Shown here: one piece after another, positions 6,709 through 14,034 of the stretch
Layout of the letters: each line of letters starts with the position of its first letter
How positions within the stretch are numbered: position 1 is the stretch's first letter
From: Actinomycetota bacterium
GTDB lineage: Bacteria; Actinomycetota; Acidimicrobiia; Acidimicrobiales; Palsa-688
Reading direction: 5' to 3'
DNA: 42,881 bases
Assembly: GCA_021323695.1 (NCBI GenBank)
Contig: JAJPKN010000017.1
Span: 1 to 42,881 of the forward strand
Translations under genes and position numbers: made by a program
The notes under the pieces: model-generated
Databases searched by the model: none
What the model saw: only the letters and a program-made list of their open reading frames with translations
Told to the model about the DNA's origin: nothing

Positions 6709-7341
6709 TCAGGCGCGCTCGACAGCCAGTTTGATGCTGAAACCAACGAGCGCCGCTCCGGTGGTGGCGTCCATGGCCCTACGCCACCTTCGCCGGGAAA
6801 GCAGGCTCCGCAACCGGCCCAGCCCGGCGGTCAGGGCCAGCAGGTAAGCCAGCGACAGCACGGCGTGGCTCCAAGCGAAGGCCAAGAGCCACCCTGGCGC
6901 CACCCCGGGACGGAGGAACTGGGGTAGGACCGCCAGGTAGAAGACCAGGACCTTCGGGTTGGTGATGTTGGAGAGGAACCCCTGTTCCCAACCCCCAAGC
7001 GCGCTCGCCCGGCCCCGCTCGGCGCTGCCCACGCCGATAGGGTCGTAGCAGCCCCGGGCCGCAGAACGCAGCGCTTGGGCGCCGAGGTAGGCGAGGTAGC
7101 AAACGCCGGCCCACTTGATGGCCAGGAAAACCGGCTCCGTACGAGCGATGACCGCGCTCAGGCCGGCCGCGGCTGCCGTGCCTTGCAGGGCGTTGGAGCT
7201 GCAGATCCCTGCTGCGGCCCAGCGGCCTCGGCGACGACCGGCCATGAGCGTGTTCTTTGTCACCACTGCGAAGTCGGGCCCCGGGACCAACACCAGTACC
7301 GCAGCGAAAGCCAGGAACTCGCCGTAGGTTGACCACTTCAT
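6709..7341 (-). CDS. LysE/RhtB-family amino acid exporter
   Basis: A 210-residue inner-membrane protein with about six hydrophobic segments. The LysE/RhtB family mark V-L-V-L-V-P-G-P-D-F-A-V-V is near residue 20, and further helices include W-A-G-V-C-Y-L-A-Y-L-G-A-Q-A-L and F-L-S-N-I-T-N-P-K-V-L-V-F-Y-L-A-V-L-P-Q-F, the second conserved family block. These proteins export amino acids or related small metabolites by proton antiport. ATG 7341 opens the frame, and the next gene (histidine phosphatase) starts within 10 bases of this stop, so the two are probably co-expressed. Substrate is not predictable; length is normal. Confidence 0.88.
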   Translation of the reverse strand: MKWSTYGEFLAFAAVLVLVPGPDFAVVTKNTLMAGRRRGRWAAAGICSSNALQGTAAAAGLSAVIARTEPVFLAIKWAGVCYLAYLGAQALRSAARGCYDPIGVGSAERGRASALGGWEQGFLSNITNPKVLVFYLAVLPQFLRPGVAPGWLLAFAWSHAVLSLAYLLALTAGLGRLRSLLSRRRWRRAMDATTGAALVGFSIKLAVERA

Positions 7342-7366
7342 CGGCCCATCACACTAATAGGCCGCC

Positions 7367-7422
7367 CGTCCGGCTCCTGCCGTCCGGCTCCTGCCGTCCG
7401 GCTCCTGCCGTCCGGCTCCCGC
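7367..7422 (+). repeat. Four tandem copies of a 14-bp repeat
   Basis: CGTCCGGCTCCTGC repeats exactly at 7367-7380, 7381-7394 and 7395-7408, with a fourth copy at 7409-7422 carrying one T-to-C change. It lies in the 256-bp gap between the LysE start codon (minus) and the next plus-strand gene. No other element was recognised in this gap. Confidence 0.9.
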
Positions 7423-7597
7423 CCGCTGGCGAGGCGTTCACAGCCACTTCCTCGTGGACGCCCGGGCGACCCGTGGGCGGGCGGGGTGCAGGGGCAGCTC
7501 CCCGCTCGCTGAGGGAGCAGCGTGGCGTTATCATGCGGACAACCAGAGCAATGGCGCCGGCCCGACTGGCGGCCAGCAAGACGAGGAGGCAACCGGC

Positions 7598-7960
7598 GTG
7601 GCAGAGCTTGCTGTCGAGGGTGACGAGGTCGTGCTGCGCCTGTCTCGTGCCGAGAAGGTCGAGAGCGTCCACGGCGACCTGAGAGCCCCTCTGTCTGCCG
7701 TGCGGGGAGTGGAGGTCCTCGACGACGCCCACGCGGCCGCGGACGTCATTGGTTTCAAGGTGGGCACGAGGCTGCCGGGCGTGGTCGAGGTCGCGACGGT
7801 GCACGCCGGTCGCCGGACGATCTTCGCCGCGGTCCACCGCGACACCCCTCGGGGGGTCCGTGTCATCCTCGACGGGCAGCGTCAGGACGAGTGGGTGGTC
7901 GGGTGCGCGGACCCCGAGGCCGTGGCCTCGGCGCTGCGTGCCGGGGGTAGCGGGGCCTGA
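7598..7960 (+). CDS. Conserved hypothetical protein, possible bacterial PH-like domain
   Basis: A 120-residue soluble protein. It is mostly alternating beta strands (A-E-L-A-V-E-G-D-E-V-V-L-R-L-S; G-V-V-E-V-A-T-V-H-A-G-R-R-T-I-F-A-A-V; G-V-R-V-I-L-D) followed by a C-terminal helix (D-P-E-A-V-A-S-A-L-R), a pattern resembling small bacterial pleckstrin-homology-like proteins of actinobacteria. There are no catalytic motifs, membrane segments or signal peptide. GTG 7598 has a GAGGAGGC ribosome site 7 bases upstream, while the longer frame upstream is low-complexity. I do not recognise a specific function. The nearest plus-strand neighbour is the FmdB gene, about 100 bases further on. Confidence 0.6.
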   Translation: MAELAVEGDEVVLRLSRAEKVESVHGDLRAPLSAVRGVEVLDDAHAAADVIGFKVGTRLPGVVEVATVHAGRRTIFAAVHRDTPRGVRVILDGQRQDEWVVGCADPEAVASALRAGGSGA

Positions 7961-8042
7961 AGGGCGGCTTTCAGGGGCCTACAGCGAAAACGCTCATCGA
8001 GGCCGCAGACCGCTACGCCCGCCAAGTTCGCCTGGCCCTCGC

Positions 8043-8048
8043 TATCGT
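8043..8048 (+). promoter_or_regulatory. -10 box TATCGT for the FmdB-family gene
   Basis: TATCGT ends 10 bases before the ATG at 8059, too close for a leader with a ribosome site, and none is present. The same hexamer precedes the vapB and PIG-L genes at similar distance. Predicted leaderless transcript. Confidence 0.45.
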
Positions 8049-8058
8049 TGTGCTCGAT

Positions 8059-8289
8059 ATGGCTGTCTATGAGTACCTCTGTCGGGCCTGCGGCTCGCAC
8101 TTCGAGGTCCGCCGGCCCATGTCGGAGGCCGCCTCGCCCGTCGCATGCCCAGCCGGGCACGCTGACACCACCCGGCTGCTGTCGACCTTCGCATCGCTTG
8201 GTGCACCAAGCTCCCGGCTAGCGGCATCGACCTCGGCCCCGGCTTTTGGTGGCTGTGGCCCGGGTTGCGCCTGCGCACCGGGGCCCTGA
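8059..8289 (+). CDS. FmdB-family zinc ribbon protein
   Basis: A 76-residue protein starting MAVYEYLCRACGSHFEV, the hallmark of the FmdB/CxxC_CxxC regulatory zinc-ribbon family. The zinc knuckle is C8-x2-C11 and C30-P-A-G-H34, with His in place of the usual last Cys. The C-terminus is Gly/Cys-rich (G-G-C-G-P-G-C-A-C-A), unlike most members, and could add metal ligands. ATG 8059 is the natural start since the family begins with M-[AP]-x-Y-E-Y; the GTG at 8050 is less likely. The role of this family is uncertain: it was first seen as a putative regulator of formamidase/amidase genes. No linked operon partner is visible. Confidence 0.8.
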   Translation: MAVYEYLCRACGSHFEVRRPMSEAASPVACPAGHADTTRLLSTFASLGAPSSRLAASTSAPAFGGCGPGCACAPGP

Positions 8290-8313
8290 CCGGGTCTTTA
8301 GCCCGCCGGTGCC

Positions 8314-8343
8314 GGCTCCGGAGGTGCTGGCTCCGGAGGTGCT
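8314..8343 (+). repeat. Two tandem copies of a 15-bp repeat
   Basis: GGCTCCGGAGGTGCT occurs twice head to tail (8314-8328 and 8329-8343) in the short gap between the convergent FmdB and VOC genes. It looks like a simple slippage duplication. Confidence 0.8.
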
Positions 8344-8358
8344 GGGCCAGGCGGGCGC

Positions 8359-8715
8359 TCAGCCGTCCTGGAGCAACCCGATGGGGTTGCCGTCGGGGTC
8401 GGCCACCGTTGCCACCCGCCGCCCTCCGCCCACCTCGCGCAGCTGGTCCTGGATGCTGGCGCCGGCCGCGGTCAGCTCGGCGAGCTTCGCAGCGATGTCT
8501 GCCACGTGCCAGTAGGCAACGGCCGCGGCGGGAGCTTGCGGGCCGCCACGGGGCACGAGCCCGATGTGCTGGCCGGCCGCGTCGAAGCCCACGTAGTAGG
8601 GCGAGTCGACCTGGGGGGCAGTTCCCAACAGGGCGGAAAAGATGCCTTTGGCCTTGCCCAGGTCGGAGACGGGGTAGAGCAGCGTCTTGGCTCCGTCAGT
8701 GGGCGTTGCGGTCAT
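8359..8715 (-). CDS. VOC-family (glyoxalase/bleomycin resistance-like) protein
   Basis: A 118-residue single-module vicinal oxygen chelate protein. The first repeat is K-T-L-L-Y-P-V-S-D-L-G-K-A-K-G-I-F-S-A-L-L-G and the second ends with V-A-T-V-A-D-P-D-G-N-P-I-G-L-L-Q, the conserved metal-site end of the fold (D-P-D-G-N). These proteins dimerise to form metal-dependent isomerases, dioxygenases or antibiotic-binding proteins. The exact reaction cannot be read. ATG 8715 has GGAGGGACA just upstream; an upstream in-frame extension is basic and unstructured. It stands alone, convergent with the FmdB gene. Confidence 0.85.
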   Translation of the reverse strand: MTATPTDGAKTLLYPVSDLGKAKGIFSALLGTAPQVDSPYYVGFDAAGQHIGLVPRGGPQAPAAAVAYWHVADIAAKLAELTAAGASIQDQLREVGGGRRVATVADPDGNPIGLLQDG

Positions 8716-8829
8716 TGTCCCTCCTTCGGTCGAGCACCTTTGCGTGCCCCGTGGCGTTCTTGCTCGTCCGGCCACCGAGGTGCGACAGCGGAGCCGCGGC
8801 TGGCCTCAGCGCCGGTGGTGGTGCCCAGC

Positions 8830-9657
8830 CTAGGGCCAGAGCACTTGGGCGAGCGCTCGAGCCCCCGGCAGGATGTCGCCCTCAGCGGAGAGGACCTGCA
8901 CCGCGACCTGGTCCGCTCCAGCGCTGAGGTGGGCGCGCAGGCGAGCAGCGACCTGCTCTGGCGTCCCGTGGGCCACCAGGGCGTCGACCAGCCGGTCGCT
9001 GCCGGGGAGGGTTACGTCTTCGGTACCGAAACCGCTCCGGCGCAGGTTGGCCACGTAGTTCGACAACCTCAGGTAGGGGGCAACGCGTTCCCGGCCGAGC
9101 CGGCGCGCCCGGTCTGAGTCGGCGTCGACGACCACCTTCTGCTCGGTCACCAGGAGGGCAGCGGGGCCCAGCCGGGCGCGAGCGGTGCGGGTGTGCTCGG
9201 GAGTGACCAGGTAGGGGAGCGCGCCGGCACTACGGGCCCGGGCGAGGTCCAGCACTCGGGGCCCGAGCGCAGCCAGGGCCCGGCGCTGGACCGGCACGCC
9301 GGCTTGGTCCAGTTCGTCCAGGTAGGCAACGAGCGCTTCGTAGGGCTTGCGGTAGGCCTTGTTGTTCTCCCGGTGCCCCGCTCCTATCCCGAGGAGGAAG
9401 CGCCCCGGGTACTTTTCCTCCAGGCGGTGGAACGATGCGGCGACCGAGGTGGCCGCCGCCGTCCAAATGTTCACAATGCTGGTGCCGACGACGAGCCCCT
9501 CCGTCGCAGCGAGGATGGGGCCGACCATCTCGAGCGAGGCGGGTGGGGAAGCACCGAGCCATAACGCCGAGTAGCCAAGCTGCTCCAGCTCACCTGCCAG
9601 CCGCTGGCCGACGTCAGCGTGGCGTGCCCAGATCCCCGTGCTCCCCAGCTTCTCCAT
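8830..9657 (-). CDS. LLM-class F420-dependent oxidoreductase
   Basis: A 275-residue luciferase-like (LLM) TIM-barrel flavin enzyme. Supporting segments are the N-terminal barrel strand L-G-Y-S-A-L-W-L-G, the strand G-L-V-V-G-T-S-I-V-N-I-W, R-F-L-L-G-I-G-A-G-H, and the C-terminal G-T-P-E-Q-V-A-A-R-L-R-A-H-L-S-A-G-A-D-Q-V-A-V-Q-V, typical of the TIGR03620-like F420 subgroup of actinobacteria. It would use reduced or oxidised F420 with an unknown organic substrate in the cytoplasm. ATG 9657 begins at the domain. It is a single-gene unit followed (on the minus strand) by about 110 bases before the VOC gene. The cofactor is inferred from the family, not from a specific residue. Confidence 0.8.
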   Translation of the reverse strand: MEKLGSTGIWARHADVGQRLAGELEQLGYSALWLGASPPASLEMVGPILAATEGLVVGTSIVNIWTAAATSVAASFHRLEEKYPGRFLLGIGAGHRENNKAYRKPYEALVAYLDELDQAGVPVQRRALAALGPRVLDLARARSAGALPYLVTPEHTRTARARLGPAALLVTEQKVVVDADSDRARRLGRERVAPYLRLSNYVANLRRSGFGTEDVTLPGSDRLVDALVAHGTPEQVAARLRAHLSAGADQVAVQVLSAEGDILPGARALAQVLWP

Positions 9658-9766
9658 GACCTTTGCGAACTGCCGGCATGGCCTCGCTATTCCCCCGGCC
9701 GCTGCCGGCTCGGGTGCCCCTCGGCACAGGAGGGCGCGGTTTGCTCCAGGGCGCCGGGCACCGTTG

Positions 9767-10077
9767 TCAGGTCAGGCCCAAGAGCTCGGCCCCGTAGCTC
9801 GACAGCCGACGGTCAGCGCTGACGAGGACCAGGGCCTCGCTGCGGGCTTGGGCCACGATCATGCGGTCGAACGGGTCAGCGTGGTACGGCGGCAGCGCGG
9901 CCACCGCGACCGCGTGGGCAGCGGTGAACGGCGGGGCCTCGAAGCCGTTGGCCGCCGGGGCGTCGAGCAGGGCGCCAGGCAGCTCGAGGTAGCTGAGTTG
10001 GCTGAGTTAGCCAGCCAGTTCGGCGGGCGACCAAGGAAGCCAGGCCAACATGTGGCCGGCGGGTTTGCCCTGGTTGG
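9767..10077 (-). pseudogene. Decayed antitoxin-PIN toxin remnant
   Basis: The minus strand from 10006 to 9767 (79 codons) reads the C-terminal half of a PIN-domain toxin: L-P-P-Y-H-A-D-P-F-D-R-M-I-V-A-Q-A followed by L-V-L-V-S-A-D-R-R-L-S-S-Y-G. These are the DPFDR and final-Asp blocks of VapC proteins. The N-terminal half with the first catalytic Asp is missing. In the same frame, just upstream of the TAA at 10007-10009, are about 24 codons that look like an antitoxin tail (T-N-Q-G-K-P-A-G-H, then W-S-P-A-E-L-A-G). A 9-base near-duplication (AACTCAGCC/AACTCAGCT) lies at the join. A deletion fusing antitoxin end to toxin end is the simplest reading. Confidence 0.65.
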
Positions 10078-10809
10078 TCAGACGACGCTGAAGCCCTCGG
10101 GAAGGCGGCGACGGCCGCACAGGGCCAGCAGCACCTGCGCCGCCTCGGGGCTGGCAGCAGCGACCTCGCCGGCCAGCACCACCGACTCGGAGATAGCTGG
10201 GCCGAGGGCCGGAGGGAGGGGCAGGCCGAGCGCCTGGGCCAGGTCCAAGCTGTGCACCACCAGCTCGAAAGTCCGGGTGGGCAGGTAGCCGGCCAAGGTC
10301 ATGGGCCCGGCCGGGCAGGCCACGGGCGTCGTGTCGTCACTGGCGTCGACCAGGGCGATGGCCCTGGCGGCGAGGGAGCGGACGGCACCGGCGACGTCCT
10401 GGCCCAGGGCCGCGCCGGCCTCCCGGCCTCGCTCAGCGATCGAGGCGTCCCGTTGGCGGCGGGCCTCGCTGCCGGGGGGAGAGCTCCCGGCCCGCAGGTA
10501 GTAGGCGGCCGGGCCCTCGACCAGGGGCCCGTCGGCTTGCTGGCCGCAGTACGCCTCGATGGTGGACAAGGCCCGGCTGGTGTGCCCGATGAGGCCACGC
10601 ACGTCCCATTCCCCCAGGGCGGGCTGGTCGAGGCGGCCGGCCGGCACCGCCCCCACCAGCTGGACGAAGCCCTCGACGGCGGCGTGGAACGAGGCCCGCC
10701 GACCAGTGCCGCCTGCCTCGTGGCCGGTGCCCGGGTGGCCGAGGGCGCTCACCCGCCACCGCCTGGCCTGGGCCGGGGCGCCCGTACCGGCATGCGCTTC
10801 ATTGCTCAC
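10078..10809 (-). CDS. Mycothiol-dependent maleylpyruvate isomerase-like DinB protein
   Basis: A 243-residue protein of the MDMPI/DinB fold common in actinobacteria. The N-terminal metal-binding block is E-W-D-V-R-G-L-I-G-H near residues 67-76, and the second metal-site block is F-E-L-V-V-H-S-L-D-L-A-Q-A-L-G. Characterised relatives use mycothiol as a cofactor in isomerase or thiol-transfer reactions; most are uncharacterised. The first about 35 residues are low-complexity and may not be translated. The start region overlaps the end of the alpha/beta hydrolase gene upstream by 11 bases, which indicates coupled translation. Family is clear, substrate unknown. Confidence 0.75.
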   Translation of the reverse strand: MSNEAHAGTGAPAQARRWRVSALGHPGTGHEAGGTGRRASFHAAVEGFVQLVGAVPAGRLDQPALGEWDVRGLIGHTSRALSTIEAYCGQQADGPLVEGPAAYYLRAGSSPPGSEARRQRDASIAERGREAGAALGQDVAGAVRSLAARAIALVDASDDTTPVACPAGPMTLAGYLPTRTFELVVHSLDLAQALGLPLPPALGPAISESVVLAGEVAAASPEAAQVLLALCGRRRLPEGFSVV

Positions 10810-11626
10810 CCACCGGGGCCGGCGCGGGGGCTAGGGACCGGGCAAAGTCGCTTATGAGCCGGGCTACCTGTTCGGGCTGCTCGCGCTGGAGGGAGTGGCC
10901 GCCTTCGAGGACCACGAAACGCCCGGGTGCCAGGAGGCTCTGCAGGAGTTCGCGGTCGGGGCCGCGCAGGGCCGTGCCCTCGCCGGTGGCCGCAGCCACG
11001 AACACCGGCACCGGGGCCGAGCGCACCAGCTCGCCCAGGTCCCAGCGGAGCGCGCCCCGCAGCGCCTGGGCGACGGCCGCCGCGTCCATGGCTTGTACCG
11101 AAGCCACGACGCTGTCGACGTCGGGGCCGGACCAGCTCGGGTGGACGGCCTGCACCAACTGGCGGTAGCCCTCAGGGTCTCTGGCTGCCGCGGCGGCCTC
11201 CGTCTCGATGCTGTTGGCTAGGGCGACGGTGCTCACGCCGCCCGGCCCGGGGGGCTCCAATAGGAACAGCCCCTGGGCCAGGGCCGGCTGACGGGAGGCG
11301 CACGCCAGGGCAACGATCGCGCCGAGGCTGTGGCCGACCAGCACCCTCAGGCCGGCCGGCAAGGCCGTACCGGCAGCTTGGGCCAAGGTGGCCAGGTCGA
11401 GGGGGCCCGTTGGCCGGGGGCCGTCGCCGTGGCCGGCCAGGTCGAGCGCGGTCACGTCCCATCCCCGCGCTGCCAGTTCCGGGCCGACCCGCCACCAGGT
11501 GCGAGACGAGGACTTGATGCCGTGGAGAAGGCCGATGGCCCCAGACGCCTGCCCCCGAGCCGGCCAGTACTGGGCCCCGGGAGCCGCGCCCCTCTGCCCG
11601 GCGCTGCCCGGGGTATAGGTCGTCAC
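10799..11626 (-). CDS. Alpha/beta-fold hydrolase
   Basis: A 275-residue alpha/beta hydrolase. It shows the oxyanion-hole strand G-L-L-H-G-I, D-L-A-G-H-G, the nucleophile elbow V-G-H-S-L-G-A-I and the catalytic His in V-V-L-E-G-G-H-S-L-Q-R-E-Q-P. There is no signal peptide, so it acts in the cytosol. Its substrate class (ester, lactone, epoxide or C-C bond) cannot be determined. The GTG start at 11626 follows a TACGGT hexamer by a few bases on the minus strand, consistent with a leaderless transcript. It overlaps the DinB-like gene by 11 bases, forming a two-gene operon. Confidence 0.82.
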   Translation of the reverse strand: MTTYTPGSAGQRGAAPGAQYWPARGQASGAIGLLHGIKSSSRTWWRVGPELAARGWDVTALDLAGHGDGPRPTGPLDLATLAQAAGTALPAGLRVLVGHSLGAIVALACASRQPALAQGLFLLEPPGPGGVSTVALANSIETEAAAAARDPEGYRQLVQAVHPSWSGPDVDSVVASVQAMDAAAVAQALRGALRWDLGELVRSAPVPVFVAAATGEGTALRGPDRELLQSLLAPGRFVVLEGGHSLQREQPEQVARLISDFARSLAPAPAPVGEQ

Positions 11627-11647
11627 GCCGTCACCGTAGCCGGTCGC

Positions 11648-12982
11648 TCACCCCGTCGGCGGTAGCCCGTCGGCGGTAGCCCGTCGGTGGTAGTGGCGCC
11701 AGGCGGAGCTGATGGTCATAGCCGTGTAGAGGGCAGCCACTGCCGGGAGGCTGGGCCCGGCCACGACCGGTGCCCGATAGTGGCGAGCCATCGGGGCAAA
11801 GGTCGCGGCCATGGCCGCCCAGGCGGCGAACCCGGCGGCCGAGGCCAGGGGCCGCCTTGAAGCCAGGCCGCCCAGCGCCAGCAGGGGCGGGGACACGTAG
11901 GCGACCCCCATGGACGCGGCCGTAGCCACCAGCAGGGCCGGGTTGTGCCGCAGTTGCGTGTAGGCGTTGCGGGCCACCATTTCCCATACCCCCTGGAGCC
12001 CCCGGTAGCGCCGGAGGCTCAAGACGGCCGGTGCCTGTCCCGGAGGTCGGCCGGCACCAGCCAGGCCGAGCCAGATGTTGGCCCTGCTACGCTTGAGCGC
12101 CTTGGCCAGGGCGATGTCGTCGATGGTGTTGCCGGCTATGGCCTCGATGCCGCCCGCTCGGCTCAGCGCCTCGGCCTCCACCAGCAAGCAGCCCCCAGCC
12201 GCGGCCGCCGTGCGCCGGGTGGGGTCGTTCACCCAGTGGAACGGGTAGAGCTGGGCGAAGAAGTACACGAAGGCGGCCAGCAGGAGCCTCTCGCAGGCGG
12301 TCGGTGCCGTGGCCGGGTCGTACAAGTTGGCCATCAGCGAGACGGCCGACCGCCCACTGGCCCGGGCTGACCCGACGAGCTGGCGGAACGACCCCGGTGG
12401 GTGGGCGATGTCCGCATCGGTGAACAACAACCACTGGGGGCCGAAGTACCGGCGGAGGTGCTCCACGCCCTGGGCCATGGCCCATGGCTTGCCGGCCCAG
12501 CCCGCCGGCCGCGCCCTGCCCTCGACGACGCTCAGGGAAAGGTCACGGCCTGGGCGCGCCCGCCGGGCGACCTGGCGGGCCACGTCGGCTGTGCCGTCCG
12601 TGCTGCTGTCGTCGACCACGACCACATGTGCCCGCCCTGGGTATTCCTGCGACAACAACCGGGGGAGGGTGGCGGGCAGCAGGCCGGCTTCGTTCCGGGC
12701 CGGGACCACGACGCCCAGCGACGGCCAGGGGGCCGGCTCCTCGCCCTCTGGCCCCCGCGGGCTACCGGCGGGGGGAGGCAGCCCGACGGCCGTTGACCAG
12801 TAGCGCCCACGCCAGGACAAAAGCCCAGCCCAGGCCGCCGCCGCGAGCAAGGCCAGCGCGTCAGCGGCCACCCAGGGCTTCCGGTTGGCGGCATATCGTG
12901 CGCCTCGGCGGCCCCCGGCCGTGGCCCGTCGGTCCCCCAGTGGCGCGAGGGCTCGGCGGCCCAGTAGCCGGGGAGCGGACAT
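11648..12982 (-). CDS. hpnB: HpnB-like family 2 glycosyltransferase (hopanoid-associated type)
   Basis: A 444-residue membrane-linked GT2 glycosyltransferase. After an N-terminal hydrophobic segment come the GT-A start S-L-G-V-V-V-P-A-R-N-E-A and V-V-V-D-D-S-S-T-D-G-T-A, the D-x-D-like F-T-D-A-D-I-A-H-P, and the acceptor block N-D-P-T-R-R-T-A-A-A-A-G-G-C-L-L-V with G-G-I-E-A-I-A-G-N-T-I-D-D-I-A. The C-terminus has three to four membrane segments. This arrangement is that of HpnB, an enzyme linked to hopanoid loci, although no other hopanoid gene is in view. I took ATG 12982 because upstream codons are Arg/Gly-rich and approach the divergent tRNA gene. The last codons run through a 14-bp tandem repeat, giving an odd R-R-A-T-A-D-G-L-P-P-T-G tail. 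Confidence 0.75.
   Translation of the reverse strand: MSAPRLLGRRALAPLGDRRATAGGRRGARYAANRKPWVAADALALLAAAAWAGLLSWRGRYWSTAVGLPPPAGSPRGPEGEEPAPWPSLGVVVPARNEAGLLPATLPRLLSQEYPGRAHVVVVDDSSTDGTADVARQVARRARPGRDLSLSVVEGRARPAGWAGKPWAMAQGVEHLRRYFGPQWLLFTDADIAHPPGSFRQLVGSARASGRSAVSLMANLYDPATAPTACERLLLAAFVYFFAQLYPFHWVNDPTRRTAAAAGGCLLVEAEALSRAGGIEAIAGNTIDDIALAKALKRSRANIWLGLAGAGRPPGQAPAVLSLRRYRGLQGVWEMVARNAYTQLRHNPALLVATAASMGVAYVSPPLLALGGLASRRPLASAAGFAAWAAMAATFAPMARHYRAPVVAGPSLPAVAALYTAMTISSAWRHYHRRATADGLPPTG
11652..11693 (+). repeat. Three tandem copies of a 14-bp repeat at the end of the GT2 gene
   Basis: CCCGTCGGCGGTAG occurs at 11652-11665 and 11666-11679, with a third copy at 11680-11693 differing by one base. 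It forms the last codons of the glycosyltransferase. The period (14 bp) is the same as the repeat at 7367, though the sequence differs. Confidence 0.85.
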
Positions 12983-13090
12983 GCCGGCCAGCGTAGGGGC
13001 TCCCGGCTGGGCCCTCGAGCCGTGCCCGCGGCGGCCCCTGCGGCCCTGGTGGCCCTGCCGGCGCCGGTCGCCGGCTGAGGAAGCTACGGG

Positions 13091-13096
13091 TATGCT
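13091..13096 (+). promoter_or_regulatory. -10 box (TATGCT) for tRNA-Leu
   Basis: TATGCT lies 28 bases before the first base of the tRNA, giving a short 5' leader for RNase P removal. No strong -35 was recognised. Confidence 0.4.
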
Positions 13097-13123
13097 TTCG
13101 GGGTGCCGGTCAGCCGGTGCCAC

Positions 13124-13207
13124 GTCGGAGTGGCGGAATAGGTATACGCGCTAGCTTGAGGTGCTAGTGGGCGCAAGCCCGTGGGGGTTCAAGTCCCCCC
13201 TCCGACA
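13124..13207 (+). tRNA. tRNA-Leu (anticodon GAG)
   Basis: An 84-nt class II tRNA. The acceptor stem is GTCGGAG (13124-13130) pairing with CTCCGAC (13200-13206), with discriminator A at 13207. The anticodon arm is CTAGC-TTGAGGT-GCTAG with GAG as anticodon. The variable arm is GGGCGCAAGCCC and the T arm GGGGGTTCAAGTCCCCC. CCA is not encoded (ACCCC follows). The long variable arm is as expected for tRNA-Leu. Confidence 0.97.
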
Positions 13208-13227
13208 CCCCCTCTGAGCACCCCAAA

Positions 13228-13249
13228 GGCCCGGCGTGCGCGCCGGGCC
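13228..13249 (+). terminator. GC-rich hairpin after tRNA-Leu
   Basis: GGCCCGGCG (13228-13236) pairs perfectly with CGCCGGGCC (13241-13249) around a 4-base loop, 20 bases after the tRNA end. It lacks a T run, as is common for terminators in high-GC actinobacteria. Confidence 0.7.
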
Positions 13250-13391
13250 TCCTCGGGCCCAGGGGGTGCTCGTCATCACTTTGCCCTCGCGGTTCGCCAC
13301 TGACGGCGCGATGGGGTCGGACGACTTCGGCCCTGCAGGGGACGGGCGCCTCGCTGGGTTTGGTACCGGCGGTTGCCTGCGGGACAGCCCC

Positions 13392-13453
13392 CTAACAGCT
13401 GACGACGATCAAGCCAGGGTCGTATGCGATCAAACCACCTGTGCCGAGGACTA
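13392..13453 (-). pseudogene. PIN-domain toxin remnant (N-terminal codons only)
   Basis: Overlapping the antitoxin stop, the minus strand reads V-V-L-G-T-G-G-L-I-A-Y-D and ends 8 codons later at a TAG. VapC toxins with this kind of antitoxin start with [IV]-V-L-D-T-G-G-L-[IL]-A; here the catalytic Asp is Gly (GGC) and nearly all of the toxin is gone. The position right after the antitoxin is where the toxin would be expected. Confidence 0.5.
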
Positions 13454-13675
13454 CAGGCCGAGGACGCTTCTCGCCCACGCAACCTCCTCCTCGGTAGCCG
13501 GCCCAAGCTCAGCCCGGGTATCGGCGAGGACGTCCGCGAGGCGTTCCTTCTTGGCTCGCTCGGCCATGGCGGTGGCCACCCAGGCACTCACCGAAGGGGC
13601 ACGGCCCACCGCCACGTCTTCTTCTGCCTTACGTGCAAGGCTTTCGTCCACGGTGACAGTGGTCCTCCTCTGCAT
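13451..13675 (-). CDS. Ribbon-helix-helix antitoxin-like protein (orphan)
   Basis: A 74-residue protein beginning MQRRTTVTVDESLARKAEED, a ribbon-helix-helix DNA-binding start, followed by S-V-S-A-W-V-A-T-A-M-A-E-R-A and a C-terminal A-x-V-L-A-D-T-R-A-E-L-G-P-A-T-E-E-E-V-A-W-A-R. This matches small VapB-type antitoxins of actinobacteria that pair with PIN toxins. ATG 13675 was chosen since the RHH strand begins there. The downstream toxin is reduced to a remnant, so this is an orphan antitoxin; it may still bind operators or neutralise a related toxin such as the VapC at 5.6 kb. The gene looks intact. Confidence 0.7.
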   Translation of the reverse strand: MQRRTTVTVDESLARKAEEDVAVGRAPSVSAWVATAMAERAKKERLADVLADTRAELGPATEEEVAWARSVLGL

Positions 13676-14034
13676 TTTCAGCACACTGCTAATGCGAAGA
13701 GCATGCGGAGTGCTCGTCTGGCTAGCGCGCCAGGCCATGAGCGTGCCGAAGCAGGTTCGCTCGTCTCTGACGACTTGTAAACTGGCCTGGGAGATCCTCC
13801 TGGCCAGGCCGGCCCGGTGGGCGTGGGCTGGGTAGGCCGGCCCCAGCAGGTGCTACACCAGGATCCCAGCCAACTATAGCCGTTGGGCCCGCCTCCGGCT
13901 TGCTTCCTCGCCGCTGCTGGTACTGGCCAGAGCGAGGATCCTGGGCCCCGAGGTGCGGCTTACCTTGGCCGCAACGCCTGGGGTGGTGCCATCCACCAGC
14001 AGGCCGCAGCCCTCGGCCTACGATGCTGGCCAGC
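13676..14034. other. Intergenic region between antitoxin and MT-A70 gene
   Basis: About 360 bases without a gene I can support. Frames on both strands are open but compositional only. TACGAT at 14019-14024 is a possible -10 element for the methyltransferase that starts at 14035. Confidence 0.4.

Noticed and set aside
6702..6746. TTG 6746 as start of the histidine phosphatase
   Set aside because: It lies inside the LysE gene with no ribosome site; the domain begins after the GTG codons at 6701/6698.
7367..7422. CRISPR array
   Set aside because: The 14-bp units are directly adjacent without spacers and there are no cas genes in the window.
8200..8225. A third copy of the 32-bp motif within the FmdB gene (GCACCAAGC...GGCTAGCGG)
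   Set aside because: Only the two ends agree and a gap is needed; it is inside a coding region in an unrelated setting.
13124..13207. tRNA-Leu as an attachment site with a duplicated 3' end
   Set aside because: I found no second copy of the tRNA 3' end in the window and no integrase gene.
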